NCBI GenBank assembly: GCA_028564675.1
Contig: JAOVVO010000330.1
Location: 21,146-85,145, forward strand
Source of the DNA: Onchocerca lupi
Taxonomy: Eukaryota; Nematoda; Chromadorea; Rhabditida; Onchocercidae
Length of the DNA stretch: 64,000 nucleotides
Direction of reading: 5' to 3'
The notes under the pieces were generated by a model. That model made no database searches. It saw only the letters and a program-made list of their open reading frames with translations, and was not told the origin of the DNA. Shown here piece by piece: positions 25,801-37,260 of the stretch; positions within the stretch are counted from its first letter, which is position 1, and every line of letters begins with the position of its first letter. A program made the translations under genes and the position numbers.

Positions 25801-26750
25801 AAACAGTATTCATTTGTAATAAATTATTATATATTTCTATAACACAGATATAATTTTTTGGTAAAAATATTTGAAATTGAATAGAGTCAAAGCTATTGTT
25901 TCACTTTAACAATAGACATGCTGTGATAAAGAATAGCAATTATTGAGTGTTCTTTTTTTTGATGCTATTTATTCATATTTTTGATAAAATGTAAAAAAAG
26001 AAAATGAACATTATTAGTATTATTTATCAGATGATACCATTCCAGTATCATCAGAATTATAACTGTAAATGCTTTACTGATTCTTGCACATTTTACGGCA
26101 TTTTTTACAAAAATTTTAAATTTTATCTTTTATCATTGCACTATTTTCTTATTATAAATTTACTGTGATATCTTCATATTTGGAGATAAAAATGACACTG
26201 AAATGGGACTAGAATTGAAAAACAAAATTTGCACATAAGTACATACATCCGCTATTGTTATGTTTAAAAAAATCAGTGCAAATTGCAAGCTTCAATATAA
26301 ACACCTTCAACCTAAATAATTATTCAGGTTATTTATAGCTTTGAAATTTCTAAACTTTTATGCATGTTGGAAAAGTGAATAATAATATGGAAAAGTTTTG
26401 GAATGATGCATTGCTAAGTAAAAGATGTGCAATTTGATTCACTAAAATTTAAAATTCTACAAGAATTTTCAAACACTTCAATGTTGTAAAACTTTAAGAT
26501 ATTTCCTATTCGTTCTTTTCTCCTTTTATTGAGAATAGGTTTAATTCAATTTATATTTTGTATTTTTAAATACAACAGTCTTATGTTGACTAACTCAAAA
26601 GGTCAAATATGTAAGGAACGTATATATGTTGAAAGATAAAAGAGTGAAAGAGAATTATACGAATTAGTCAAGGGTAAAGATGTATGACATTTCTGAAAAA
26701 GAAAAAAAAAATCATCTTGCGTTACATGACCTCCGTGTCATATTTCTCCT
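22860..26750. other. AT-rich DNA, no supported gene
   Basis: A plus-strand frame ending at 22641 (QKFLFTELSELNTNQYFEYA) lies just before this stretch. A hydrophobic-start frame at 24145-24333 lies inside it. Neither has splice support or a known domain. The rest is low complexity. Confidence 0.4.
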
Positions 26751-26752
26751 TC

Positions 26753-27112
26753 TTCTTGTGACATTTTCTGATCTGCGCGAAAACTGGTTCACATGCTATG
26801 TCATTACTTTTTTCAATTTCACATACTTTCCAACTTTGGATTACCATGGTATATGATTTCACCATCAATAGTGTCACCATCATTATCATTTAAATTAGTA
26901 ATTCCTTTTTTCATCTGTTAAATTGTACGATTTTTTTCTTTTTGATCTTTTTTTCTTTTCAATTCCAAAAGTTTTCATTATTAAACTTCTTCTTCGTTAC
27001 TGATCGCTAGTTTTCCAATTTAAAAAGAAAAAGAATTTCTCTTCATGCATTTTTTTTCTTTTTTTCTCAATTTCGAAATTTTTCATTGCCTAACTTCCCC
27101 TTTACTGTAACA
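26753..27112 (-). pseudogene. coding-like modules, one duplicated, minus strand
   Basis: Three overlapping minus-strand frames read like protein. At 27090-27040 one begins MKNFEIEKKRKK. At about 26990-26905 a diverged copy begins MKTFGIEKKKRSKRKKSY. From about 26921 a third begins MKKGITNLNDNDGDTIDGE. The last ends in a GTATGT donor-like site, and a phase-compatible block (FAQIRKCHKKKEKYDTE) follows after a 43-base gap ending in CCAG. A small spliced gene with a leader acceptor (AATTTAACAG/ATG) is possible. A frame-shifted relic is equally possible. The pyrimidine-rich plus strand is a source of false positives. Confidence 0.3.
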
Positions 27113-27216
27113 ACATTAATATTAAAAATAACTTTCACTTATTAAAAGTAAGAGAGACTGAAATAAGTTTTTCTATTTGTTCATAACATTTAGGATATGC
27201 TAATTTACGCATTGTC

Positions 27217-27312
27217 GAAATGTTAGAAGGACAGAAGTCCGACACAATCGAAATATTGAAAAATCAGAATATAACATACCGAAATGCTGGAAGGCTGAAA
27301 TCTGAAACATTC
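27217..27312. repeat. 31-33-bp tandem repeat, three copies
   Basis: Units start at 27217, 27250 and 27281, each beginning GAAATRYTRGAAGG or GAAATATTGAAAAA. Confidence 0.7.
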
Positions 27313-27433
27313 TCTTTGACTTCTCAAAGTTTTTAAAACACACATTTATGTAACAACAGACGATAGACAAATAATCCTTTGTTTGGACAAAGGTCAAAGC
27401 CTCCATCAGATGTTCAAAGGATCGTCACAGGAC

Positions 27434-27529
27434 ATGATGAAAGCAGTGATGAGCTGTTGCGCAAACCTTACTAAGCCTCCCCATTTCTTCCACAAACCGC
27501 ACAGAAACTGTCAGTCAGTGGCTAGTTAA
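27434..27529 (+). CDS. small ORF in a GC-richer island
   Basis: ATG-to-TAA frame of 31 codons (contains SCCANLTKPPHFF), preceded by GTCACAG/GAC. The island at 27400-27700 is clearly richer in GC than its flanks. It could be a short peptide, a regulatory element or a non-coding RNA promoter. No family was recognised. Confidence 0.2.
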   Translation: MMKAVMSCCANLTKPPHFFHKPHRNCQSVAS

Positions 27530-28439
27530 TGCACGTAGGAGAATGGAATCATTTATAATTCATAATTTACGCTCATTTTTCTCCTCCCCAGTAATCATTT
27601 TTAAATGCCTCCAAGCATACATGTGAATGCTTGAAGTTGTCTTAACAAAGTGCACGTACGAATCATAGAAACGTGCTGACGCAAAAAGCCAACGTGTCAT
27701 CATTTGCCTTCAATGCTCCATGTGTACCGTGGTGATTTTCAAATATTTGCTTGGCATTTAGGTTTGTTTGGGTGCGTGCATTTCCTTCCCAATTTTCGAA
27801 CATTTATTCATTCTTTTCAAATGCACGCATCTTTGTTATTCGTATCATTGCATGAAAAGAGGCATTGTACAAAATTGCACTACGTGTAAATCATTTTAGA
27901 TAAACCTACCTGCAGATTTTAGAAATTAAAAATTAATAAGTTTTATATAAATTGATATCAGAGATTTTTAGGGACATTTTTAGATATATTTTCTTTGACA
28001 AAAGTGAACATTACGAATCGGTGGAATCAATTCGTATCGGAAATGTAATATTTATTTGAAAAGAAATTACATCTGCTGTCTAATATTAACGTTAAATGCA
28101 ATCAAAAAAGAAGAAAGTCAAACAATTTCATATAAGAAATTTAATCAAAAATAATTAAATATCAGGAATAACTATTAACACTTTTTTTCAGTAGACTTTA
28201 TAAGACATGGATAATGCAGCATTAATATTTGAATAAGAAAGTCTAATGCAAGCATTCATTTCATAATTATTAGGGGTGTTGTAATTGCTAGAAATATTTG
28301 ATATCATTCCATTCTTTCCTATGTATTTTTATGAGTTTCGCTATCAAAGATTGTCTATCTTTATCTGCTACAAGGAGAGATAAATGGAAAGATAAGAATT
28401 AGATTATTCTAGCCCTTCTCTTATAGTTCAAGATTATTT

Positions 28440-29236
28440 AACTGATGGTTAAGGGTGATGACAGTGAGAAATACGATTTTAGAACCTTTTATTAGATGGT
28501 CATCACCAGATTGTGAGAATTTTATAGTACTGATGATCAGTTTGATTATGTCATGCCGAAGACAAATGCGCTTTTATCCATACTTCTTTCTCTCATCATT
28601 TTCATTTTCTTCCCTCTTTACATTTTGATTTATCACAAAATTTCACTTCCGACTTATTCCACTTTTCTATTTCTTTGCATTATATTTATTCCTGGCTATG
28701 CAAAATATGCGATGAGTTTCAAATTAGTGCTCGTAATTATACAATTTTCAAAGATTAATCCGATTTCATCACTATTATCCATTTCCACGGAACCATTATT
28801 ATTTCCCATGCTCGGCTTTGAAAAACAATGAGTAATTAGTGGTCCGTGTAATCAATGATCACAGTTGTACAAGCTTCAAAGATTAGTCCAAAGATTTCAT
28901 TGCTGTTATCCATTCTGTGACTATTTCTATTTCTTGGGGCGTATTTTATCATTTTACGAATCAGCTACTAATAATTCAAATATTTTGGCAATTACAGTTT
29001 TCAGAAATTAGAATATAATGACAAATGCGACAGTTGTCCTAAATTGGTCTTGTAGTAGTGATGTATTTGTAATTGGGCATTTACAACTGTTTCATTATAA
29101 TTACAAAATGATTCCTAAGGGCAGTTACTTCATCAGTGTTTTCAATTTTCTTCCCTTCACATTCACTGAATGCAATTTCTACGTAATCTGTTTGTTTTCC
29201 AGAATTCAAGACTAAATGATCGTTTGTCTATTACTC
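28440..29236 (-). pseudogene. repeated coding-like modules on minus strand
   Basis: Minus-strand blocks read as protein. 29236-29096 contains SGKQTDYVEIAFSECEGKKI and then TDEVTALRNHF before TAA. About 28920-28840 contains MDNSNEIFGLIFEACTTVII. About 28800-28700 contains a second version, MDNSDEIGLIFENCIITS. About 28640-28440 contains RHDIIKLIISTIKFSQSGDD. The two MDNS-EI-GLIFE modules lie about 130 bp apart and come from a direct DNA duplication. Stops and shifts separate the blocks. The plus-strand frame of 92 codons at 28553-28831 is their antisense shadow. The identity is unknown. Confidence 0.3.
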
Positions 29237-29622
29237 AATATTTGTCTGTAATAGTTTATTTGTCATTTATGATATTACTACCTTTTATTACCCTTTATCT
29301 TGGAACTGAAATCTTTTGAGTTTACTTTATTTCCATTTCTCTTTTGATTTTTTGAATTTTACACAATTTTATTTTATTTTATTTTATTTTTTCAAATTTA
29401 AGCTGGAATTTTAAAGGATTCTTCGAGTCCTGGCTTAAATAGCGTCTTTTAATCGATTTAAAACCTGAAATTTGATAAGTTAACTATTTGAAAATGTCAA
29501 GTTCAATTATTTTAAGCCATAACTCATAATTTGATACATAAAAATAATATAAATGTCGCCATTAAAGGAAACAATCGTAAAATGCTATAGAATGAATCAG
29601 ACTGAAGTAGATTGAGTATTAG

Positions 29623-29814
29623 TTACCGGATGCTGCTGGAATTACTGGCTGCGGTCAATATTCCTTCAGAATAACTGATCGCTGCGGATATTACAGAATT
29701 ACTAATTTTTGTCGCTGTTGCAGAATTTTCGATCTTTTCCAGTACTGTAGGATTATTAATCTTTTGCCGGTTAAATAGCCGATAAAATGAAACCGTAGGT
29801 ACTTTTTTCACTCA
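29623..29814 (-). CDS. candidate exon or degenerate repeat
   Basis: An open minus-strand frame of about 63 codons contains TVLEKIENSATATKISNSVI and ends with a donor-like CCG/GTAACT. The 3' half has a rough 33-bp period (11 residues, Ser/Ala/Asn/Ile-rich). No acceptor or partner exon was identified. Confidence 0.2.
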
Positions 29815-30766
29815 TTTCATTACAGTAACTGTAGTTTTTGTTGAGTGAAATGGCATATTATGGTAGTTTTCAGAAAAGAAATTTTTGTTATAAGTTAGTT
29901 TGAAAGTTTTTCTTTTCCATATATGAACATCATGGCAATTCAAATGTGGATTATGAATGCTATTTTCTGGTTTAACAGTAATTATGGTATTAAGATATAT
30001 TTCAAATACTTTTATGATTTGGATATGTTTGTTTGGGAATATTTAGCAAGCATAACTTCACTTTTAGCATGAAGCTATCGTTCCATGCAGTTGTAATTTC
30101 TTTCTGATTGATAATGAAATGACATTAAATAAATTACTGCTGCTTGCATTACTAATATGTAGCTATCAGTAACGTAAGAAAATATCCAATCACGTGAGAA
30201 AACTAAAAAAAAAAAGGACTTTGAAAAAAAGAAAATTTATCTTACGTGAGAAAATATTCAATCATTATTAACTGATTTATAAATATATTTCTTAGATATT
30301 ATTGTTGAGAAAAAAAAAAAGTAAGCAAGCATATTTCTTTCAATTATATAGACTTGGGAAAATTATTACTGGAAAAGGATAAATTTTGAAATTAAGAATA
30401 AAAAGCAATCTTCTATGATTACTAATTTTTTCAGGATTTATCTTTTTTTTCCTTTTTAAGTCGATATTTTTTAATTTCTTTTAATCAAAGCATAATTTCC
30501 CTTCTCTCTTTCATTTAATTAATCGGATGAACAGAAAAAAAAAATTCGTTAATTCTCAGAATTATTTAGTAATAAATAATGTAATTTTTTTCATTCATTT
30601 TGACAATTTGAAATGTTCGGAAAAATTCATTTATCAACTAATGAATTTCCATTCTTGCTCCATATTTATTCTCATTTGTCAAGGAATTATCATCAGTTTC
30701 CTTTTCAGGTTAATTTTATGCTTGATATTATTGCGCTGCATAGACGGTCCACAGTGATAAAAACAG

Positions 30767-30829
30767 TTTTTTTTTTTTTTCTGTAAATGGAATTCCCGGT
30801 CTCCCGAATGATTTTCGCTGCGATTGTAT

Positions 30830-30855
<26 letters not shown>
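30767..30855. repeat. GC-richer 50-bp island between poly-T and poly-A
   Basis: T14 (30767-30780) and A23 (30833-30855) flank 30781-30832, which includes GGAATTCCCGGTCTCCCGA. A poly-A-tailed retroposed fragment is one explanation. Confidence 0.6.
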
Positions 30856-30860
<5 letters not shown>

Positions 30861-31418
30861 TGCTCATTTCGCAGAGCAACGAAAATTCATTTTTTTAAAG
30901 ATTCGAAAAATCTGTCTTCTTTTGATGGCCTGATCATTATCAATCAATCAAATAAATCAGTTCAAATCATTTAACGATTAAAACACATCACACAACCACT
31001 TATTTTGAAATGAAGATTTCAAGTGAAATACTTTACAAATTGATCAAAGTGGTTTTGGTGATATTTCAATAGCTAAGTAACTTTGAAAGTAAATTATTAG
31101 ATAAATCGAATTTGTTTTTGGTTTATCTGATAATTTACTTACAAAATTACCTAACTGTTGATTTATTTGTTCCAGTAAGCAACTTCGTTGATAAAATTGA
31201 AATCAGATCACAAGACATATATTTAAAAAACTACAAATTAGAAAAAACTGACATTGAATTTCAGTTTCTCATAGATAATTTCTACTCTTTCCTTTTTTTT
31301 CTATCCTGATCAGAGGGTATTGATATACTTCTGGAATAATCAGCAGGATACCGCTATCAAAATTTGCAGCTCTCGAATCATGATATATAATGAAGCTTAC
31401 ATAATAAAGATTGCATTG

Positions 31419-31724
31419 TTTAAATACATATAAATTTTTTAGACAATATTTAGCTGTTAGGGATATTAAAAGGTTTTAATTAACCTAGATGTCAATTTTT
31501 TTTCCATAATTAACTGTTCAGAATATTATTTGACATTTCATATTTTAAGCATAAAGGTTTTATGTACAGTTATTATTTGTTTAAATATAAATAAGCTGTT
31601 TAAAACACAAATAAATTTTTTGGGCAATATTTAACTGTGAGGGATTTTGAAGGATTTTAATTAACTCACACTATCATTTTTTCCCCTAATTAACTGTTCA
31701 GATTATTATTTAATATCATATACC
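31419..31724. repeat. imperfect ~125-bp direct repeat
   Basis: 31419-31547 and 31599-31724 share ordered blocks: AAATAAATTTTTTRGRCAAT, TAGCTGTTAGGGAT or TAACTGTGAGGGAT, TTTTAATTAACY and AATTAACTGTTCAGAWTATT. Confidence 0.75.
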
Positions 31725-32412
31725 CTGAGACGCACTGATTCTATGTGTAATTTTATTAGATTGCATATGACGTGCATTTTACTAAAATAAAATTATGGAA
31801 TAATAAGAAATTGGATGGACATCTAATGCATTTCAAAAAAAAGAAATTTGTTAACAACTTTTTCATTAATTGTCACTTCCTTGAAAGCGACAGCTCTCTT
31901 CATAATTAAATTTGCTTTTCTTTTCAAAACCGTACACCTTTTCCGATTGGAAAAAGGACGAAAGATAATGCTTTCTCTTCTTATCAGAAAAGATTAAATT
32001 CATGTTGTTGAAAAGATGGTGAAAACAACTGGGATTAAGTAATTGATCAGAGTGAGGAAATAATATTAAGCGTGTTTTAATTCAGGCTTCTTACACTTAC
32101 GCAGTTGAAAAGCTCATGATTAAAGCCTTAGTTTTCTCCAGGGAAAATTGGTCCCATCATTTCGAAAGCTTTTAGTTGGCTTGTTTTTAAAGCCATAGAA
32201 GGTTATCGCTTTCGAAGCACTCAGCAAATATACTACCTATAAACATATATATATATATATCGGAAGACAAAGCTTTCCATGTAATTGAAAATTTTCGCTC
32301 TAAACAAACTTGTCAGTGAGTGAGTAACTGTTGAAGTAAGGAAACAGAAAAAAAAAAGCTTACTTTTCAATTTTTGATCTCTTGTAAGCAGTCAATTAAT
32401 CGAGAATTGGCT

Positions 32413-35400
32413 ATGCAATCTAAGCAACATAACAAGGTAGGCATTATTTTTTCTCTTCTCTCTGATAATATTCGTTCGTTGATGAAATAAGATCATACAT
32501 TTTTTCTCATTCAGTTGTCATTTGGTGATAATTGATTAGCAGTGCTGAATTCGCAAGTTCAATACTATCAATATACATCATATCACATCATAATGACTAA
32601 TCGACAATTGTATCTCTTAACAGTACGGTTCTTCAGTTGTCATCTGCAAATAATCATTCTTTTATTTATATCTTTTCAAATCTTGATATACTGTAGAGAT
32701 ATATCGTATATACAATCAGTATTAATAGCATTATTTCATATGATATATCTTAGCCAGCCGAATCAATGAATAACTTAAGAGAATTCCTTTGATTTACAGT
32801 ACTGATTTGAATTACAGTACCGAGATGTCCCGTACATATTATGAATACTAATAGCAGTGTTTCATATGAAACAAAATTATCGGATCATTTTAATTTCTGG
32901 TATTCATTCAAATACCAAAAATTAGTAATATTTCAACTTTTATTGAGACATGTTAGTCCCGAATAATCGCAAAAAAGTTCTCGGCATTCGGATGATCGGA
33001 TTTTCCTGCCCACTTAGTATTTCAAGTTACTGCTATAAATTCATGTTTTACCTTCTTCTTCTTTCTTATACATTTTTTTTTTTTTTTTTTTTTGCAATAA
33101 TATTTCTCACGGCTAAAATTTTGAATCTCCGAATAAATTGCCTTGAGATTTATGATATTGATAAGTCGTCACTCGTTATCTAATCATTCTTCATCATCTC
33201 ATTATTTTTAATTCTTATTATGAAAAGGAAAAGGAAAACCAACAAAAATTTATTCATCGTTACATCGAAGATTACCTTGGTGCTTTTTTTTCTTCTTTTT
33301 AAACAATTAATGAAAAGAAAAAAAAAAATCCGTCACAGTGCTGATTTTTTAACGACGATAAAAATTTCAATGACTGCAAATTTAATAAATTTCATTGTTA
33401 CATATTTCACTCCATCTCTTTCCAGTCGAAAAAGACAAAATGATATAATTATTTCTATCTTCTAACAATTTAATTTTTTGCCAATGATTCAAACAGTTAG
33501 CCATTATAAATATTAACTCAAATTTTAGTGCAATAATCATTTTCACCACTTGTTTCTTTTCATAACAATCAATCGAGTAAATAGCAAATAACAACTAATT
33601 CTTTCTTTTTCTATTATTTTAAAAGTATTCTCTATGCTATTAAATAGAAAAAATTTTCAAATACTTTTGTTTATTGATGCAAAAGTAATTAATAATTTCT
33701 ATCTTTACCTAATTTTTCTCCTCAATATTTCCGCAGGTGATATTATCAAAAGATTTTGAACTTCAAATTCACATCTTAATTCATAAAATACAATAGGAAA
33801 TAGACATTCTTTTTCCAAAATCCTTTCCTTAGATTAATTAGGTATCCTTGTCAATTCCAATTATATCATAATTTGAAACCATTATCAAATTTTCAAAAAT
33901 GACAACTAATTATGTCTTCAACAACGTTGTCGCGGAAGTTGTGTCAGTAGGAAAGAAAGGAAAAAAAGATCTTTGGTTGATGGAAATTCTCAGATAACTT
34001 TTACTTCCTGATCAGATCACCATTTCCCAAAACATTTTTTTTTTGCAATTTTCACTTCAATTTCATTTTATTGAAAGAACTGGAATCAGCCGCTTCCGTC
34101 ATTTCAGCATATTTTTGCTACAGTAACTTTTTCAGCTTAAATGACCAAGTCGTTACAAATCAAAAATCATTTGAAGATTATTTACTTTAGCATTACTCGG
34201 AAAGTATTTTAAATAATTCTATCATAACAGATAGAAATAGATAATTTTGCATCAATGACATTCCAGAAAAAAATTGCTTACTAAGAATTTAACATTATAT
34301 TAGTTGTATTAGCTTCGATACCAATAGAAATATAATTTATGATGGAAATTTTTCAAAAATGAAACCGGAAATCGTTTGATGACAAGTAATTTCGATTGTT
34401 TTGTTTTGATTTCATAGTCGATGCTTCAATCTGAGTGAAGAGCAGCAATTCGATCAGATTTCTTTCCGATAGAAAATTCTTTTGTGTCAAGGATCCGGAA
34501 GATAAGAGACTGCTCCTTAAATATTCTAAGCGAGTGGGCAGAGACATCCGAGAAACAGATAAAACGATGATTTTTATGCAGCTAATTACATAAGCATATT
34601 ATTACAGTTTTAAAACTTTTTAATCATTTTAAGAATTTACTTCCTAAAATTTCTTCTACTTCTGAAAGTGTCGCTTGGGACATGCAAATTTCGACTGCAA
34701 ATTATTAGTGCAGAAGCAAAAATAATTTGACATCAAGAACTGATGAAATTTCACAAGGATGACTCAATAAAGATTGATTGTTAGTTTGTATGTTTCAAAT
34801 TGCTCTTTGAAATTGGTTTGTCATATTAGATTTATTTCCATTGAGAAAAAAAAATTTCTTTCTTGCAAAATTTGCCGAAATATCTATTTTTCAATGTCCT
34901 TTTTTCCAAAAGTTCGCTGATCTTAGGTAAAAAATTTTTGGAGGAATTTTTCCAAAAATCTTTTTCAATGCTTTGTTTTTTCTTTTTTTCGATAGTTGAA
35001 ATACGACATACATTTATCATTAGTTAAACGTCACATCAATTGCCACTGATGCGTTGCGTAACTTTACCGATTATCTTTCCTTAATTTATCATATTTTTCC
35101 TTTGAGAAAGAAAAAAGTTGAAAATACGATGAAATAGAAATTGAAAATGATGGAAAATTTTTCTTTACTGTCATATTTTCGACTTCTGTTAATTATTTCA
35201 AACACGACAAACATTTATTATTAATTAATTATCATCAATTGATATTGACTGAAAGTAAATATAGCCGTTGGAAAGTTAAGTTTATATCACGGAGATTTTT
35301 GATTCTTCCCGATAAAAATTATTCAGTACTGATAACATGGATTTAAATGAAGTAAAAGTAGAAAAGTTTCTTTTTGGTTCAAAGTTATAAATAATTGATC

Positions 35401-36300
35401 GTATTAGGTGAAACCGCAGCTAAATGTATATAATAAATACAGAAAGGGAATGAATAGTATTGTTTGACCCAAATGCTTGACCTCTTTATATATATATATT
35501 TCTGATTGGTTATACTGCTCATTATCAAAAACATACAGTACTGCCATTTAGAGTAATTTTCCCTTATCATTTCTGAATGTTTACTTTCAATCTTTTATAA
35601 ATTTATGAAATTTTTTTGTTTTCAATTTCAAGTTTTGTTTTTGTTGATTGGGTTATCAAAAAATCTGCATATTAAATCAACAAATTTTGAATCACTGTCA
35701 TTATATTGATTGAATTCACAATCATATACAACTTTTTGCTAAAAAAGAAACTCATTTCTTTTTCTTGCTTAGTTTTTCGGTAATTTCCAAAATTCAGTTT
35801 CATTTATTCGGATCAGGTTGGAAAGTGCTCATTTTGTGATTCATTTGTCTCATATTTATCTAATTACCTCATAATTACCGAAACCAGACTATTACAATTT
35901 ACTTACACTTGATTTTATACAAACCTTTGCTTGATAGTTACTGATAATTCAAATCAAAAAATGGATGATATAGAATGATTTGACAGTTAACATTCGGAAT
36001 CTGTTTCCTAACTCCAATATCTTTGAAGATTCCTTTTATTTGATTCCATTTCTTCGATGCCTACATAATCTATATCCTCCTTTCTCTTGCTAAGAGGAAA
36101 TAATATGCATGGACTTTATATAAATCTAATTAATAATCGTTTTTAATTTTTTTTGAAATCTAATTTTTGGTTCCATAAAATGTAAAAATCAAACAATTTG
36201 CAGGTATTTAAGAAAGCAGAACTCTTGAACAGACAGTGGAAAAATATATCTGATATTGCGGTCAAAATTTATAATTATTGCAGCAATAATATGCATATTG
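32413..36300 (+). CDS. candidate 5' exons of the acyl-CoA synthetase
   Basis: The solid part of the synthetase begins at 37261 in the middle of a codon, so an upstream exon ending with one extra base is required. 36204-36300 follows TTTGCAG, is open for 32 codons plus one base and ends at ATTG/GTTAGC, so it fits the phase exactly. It encodes a basic stretch (VFKKAELLNRQWKNISD) that would suit a mitochondrial presequence. It has no early ATG. 32413-32436 (ATG, eight codons, then GTAGGC) lies after an acceptor-like CTTGTAAGCAG and joins it in phase 0 across a 3.77-kb intron. The MHI before 36300 is an alternative start. Confidence 0.35.
34353..34547 (-). CDS. candidate small protein, 64 residues
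   Basis: ATG (34545-34547) to TGA, 64 codons, with more balanced base and residue use than the surroundings (MSLPTRLEYLRSSLLSSGSL at the start). There is no signal peptide, domain or splice support. It lies inside the long putative first intron of the synthetase gene, on the opposite strand. Confidence 0.25.
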   Translation of the reverse strand: MSLPTRLEYLRSSLLSSGSLTQKNFLSERNLIELLLFTQIEASTMKSKQNNRNYLSSNDFRFHF

Positions 36301-36380
36301 GTTAGCACCATCAAAATTTCATTTTCTTTTTCTTTTTATTCACTTCATATTTTGAAATTTCTACTAATCCTTACATTATC

Positions 36381-36436
36381 GAAATAAAAGGAAATATTAT
36401 GTTGTACTGAAATAAAAGGAAATATTATGTTGTACT
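36381..36436. repeat. exact 28-bp tandem duplication
   Basis: 36381-36408 is repeated perfectly at 36409-36436 (GAAATAAAAGGAAATATTAT, then GTTGTACT). Perfect identity suggests recent origin. Confidence 0.95.
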
Positions 36437-36691
36437 AATGGAAATAATTGTCAATTGTAATAATCTAAGATATTTATTGAAATTTTATGAAACTAAATGC
36501 TATTTAATGTCCCAGTTATCTTTAAATTCCAAAACTTCTCGTGGCCTTGATAGCGAATAAATTAGATGGAGTGATCTGAATGATTATATATTATTTACTT
36601 TTTTCTTCAAAACTATTACGATATATACTTGTGTCCTACAGCATCATCCTAGCGTCTCATCATCGGCATAGAAATAGTTGAATTCCAGTAA

Positions 36692-36837
36692 AATCTTGAT
36701 TAACTTCTTTTATCATCTTGGGAATCTTGATTAACTTCTCCTATCGTTCTAAGAATCTCGATCAACTTTTTATGATCCTAAGTCTCGATTAACTTCTATC
36801 ATCTTAAGATTAACTTCTATTATCCTGATCAATATTT
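36692..36837. repeat. ~31-bp tandem repeat, about five copies
   Basis: Variants of AATCTTGATTAACTTCTTTT, then ATCATCTTGGG, recur with decreasing length. Confidence 0.8.
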
Positions 36838-37260
36838 TATTAATTTCCTTTATCAAATTTCCATTCTATTTTTTTTGTAGTAAATAAAAGTTCTTATTAA
36901 TTGTTTAAAAAATAGAAAAGAAGGAGAATAGTGATTAATAGATCGAAAAATTATTAAGCTCGGTATAAGCTATTTATTAAACTATTCATCTGATCACTAT
37001 TTATTTAGTTACTATCTTTAGAATCAGAGAATTGGAATAAAAATCTTTACGGAATTTTTTTATTTTTTCTGTAATGAAAGATATTACTATTTTGACAGTC
37101 TGACTGGACTTTTTTATCAATAGTATTCGGAAAAGATTTGGTACTAAAGGCTTTAAATTTAATCGATAATTTGTATATTTAAATATTGCATACCTTTGAA
37201 TGATGAGATTTCAGAATATTTAGAAATAATTTGGATATCGAAATTTTTGATAATTTTTAG

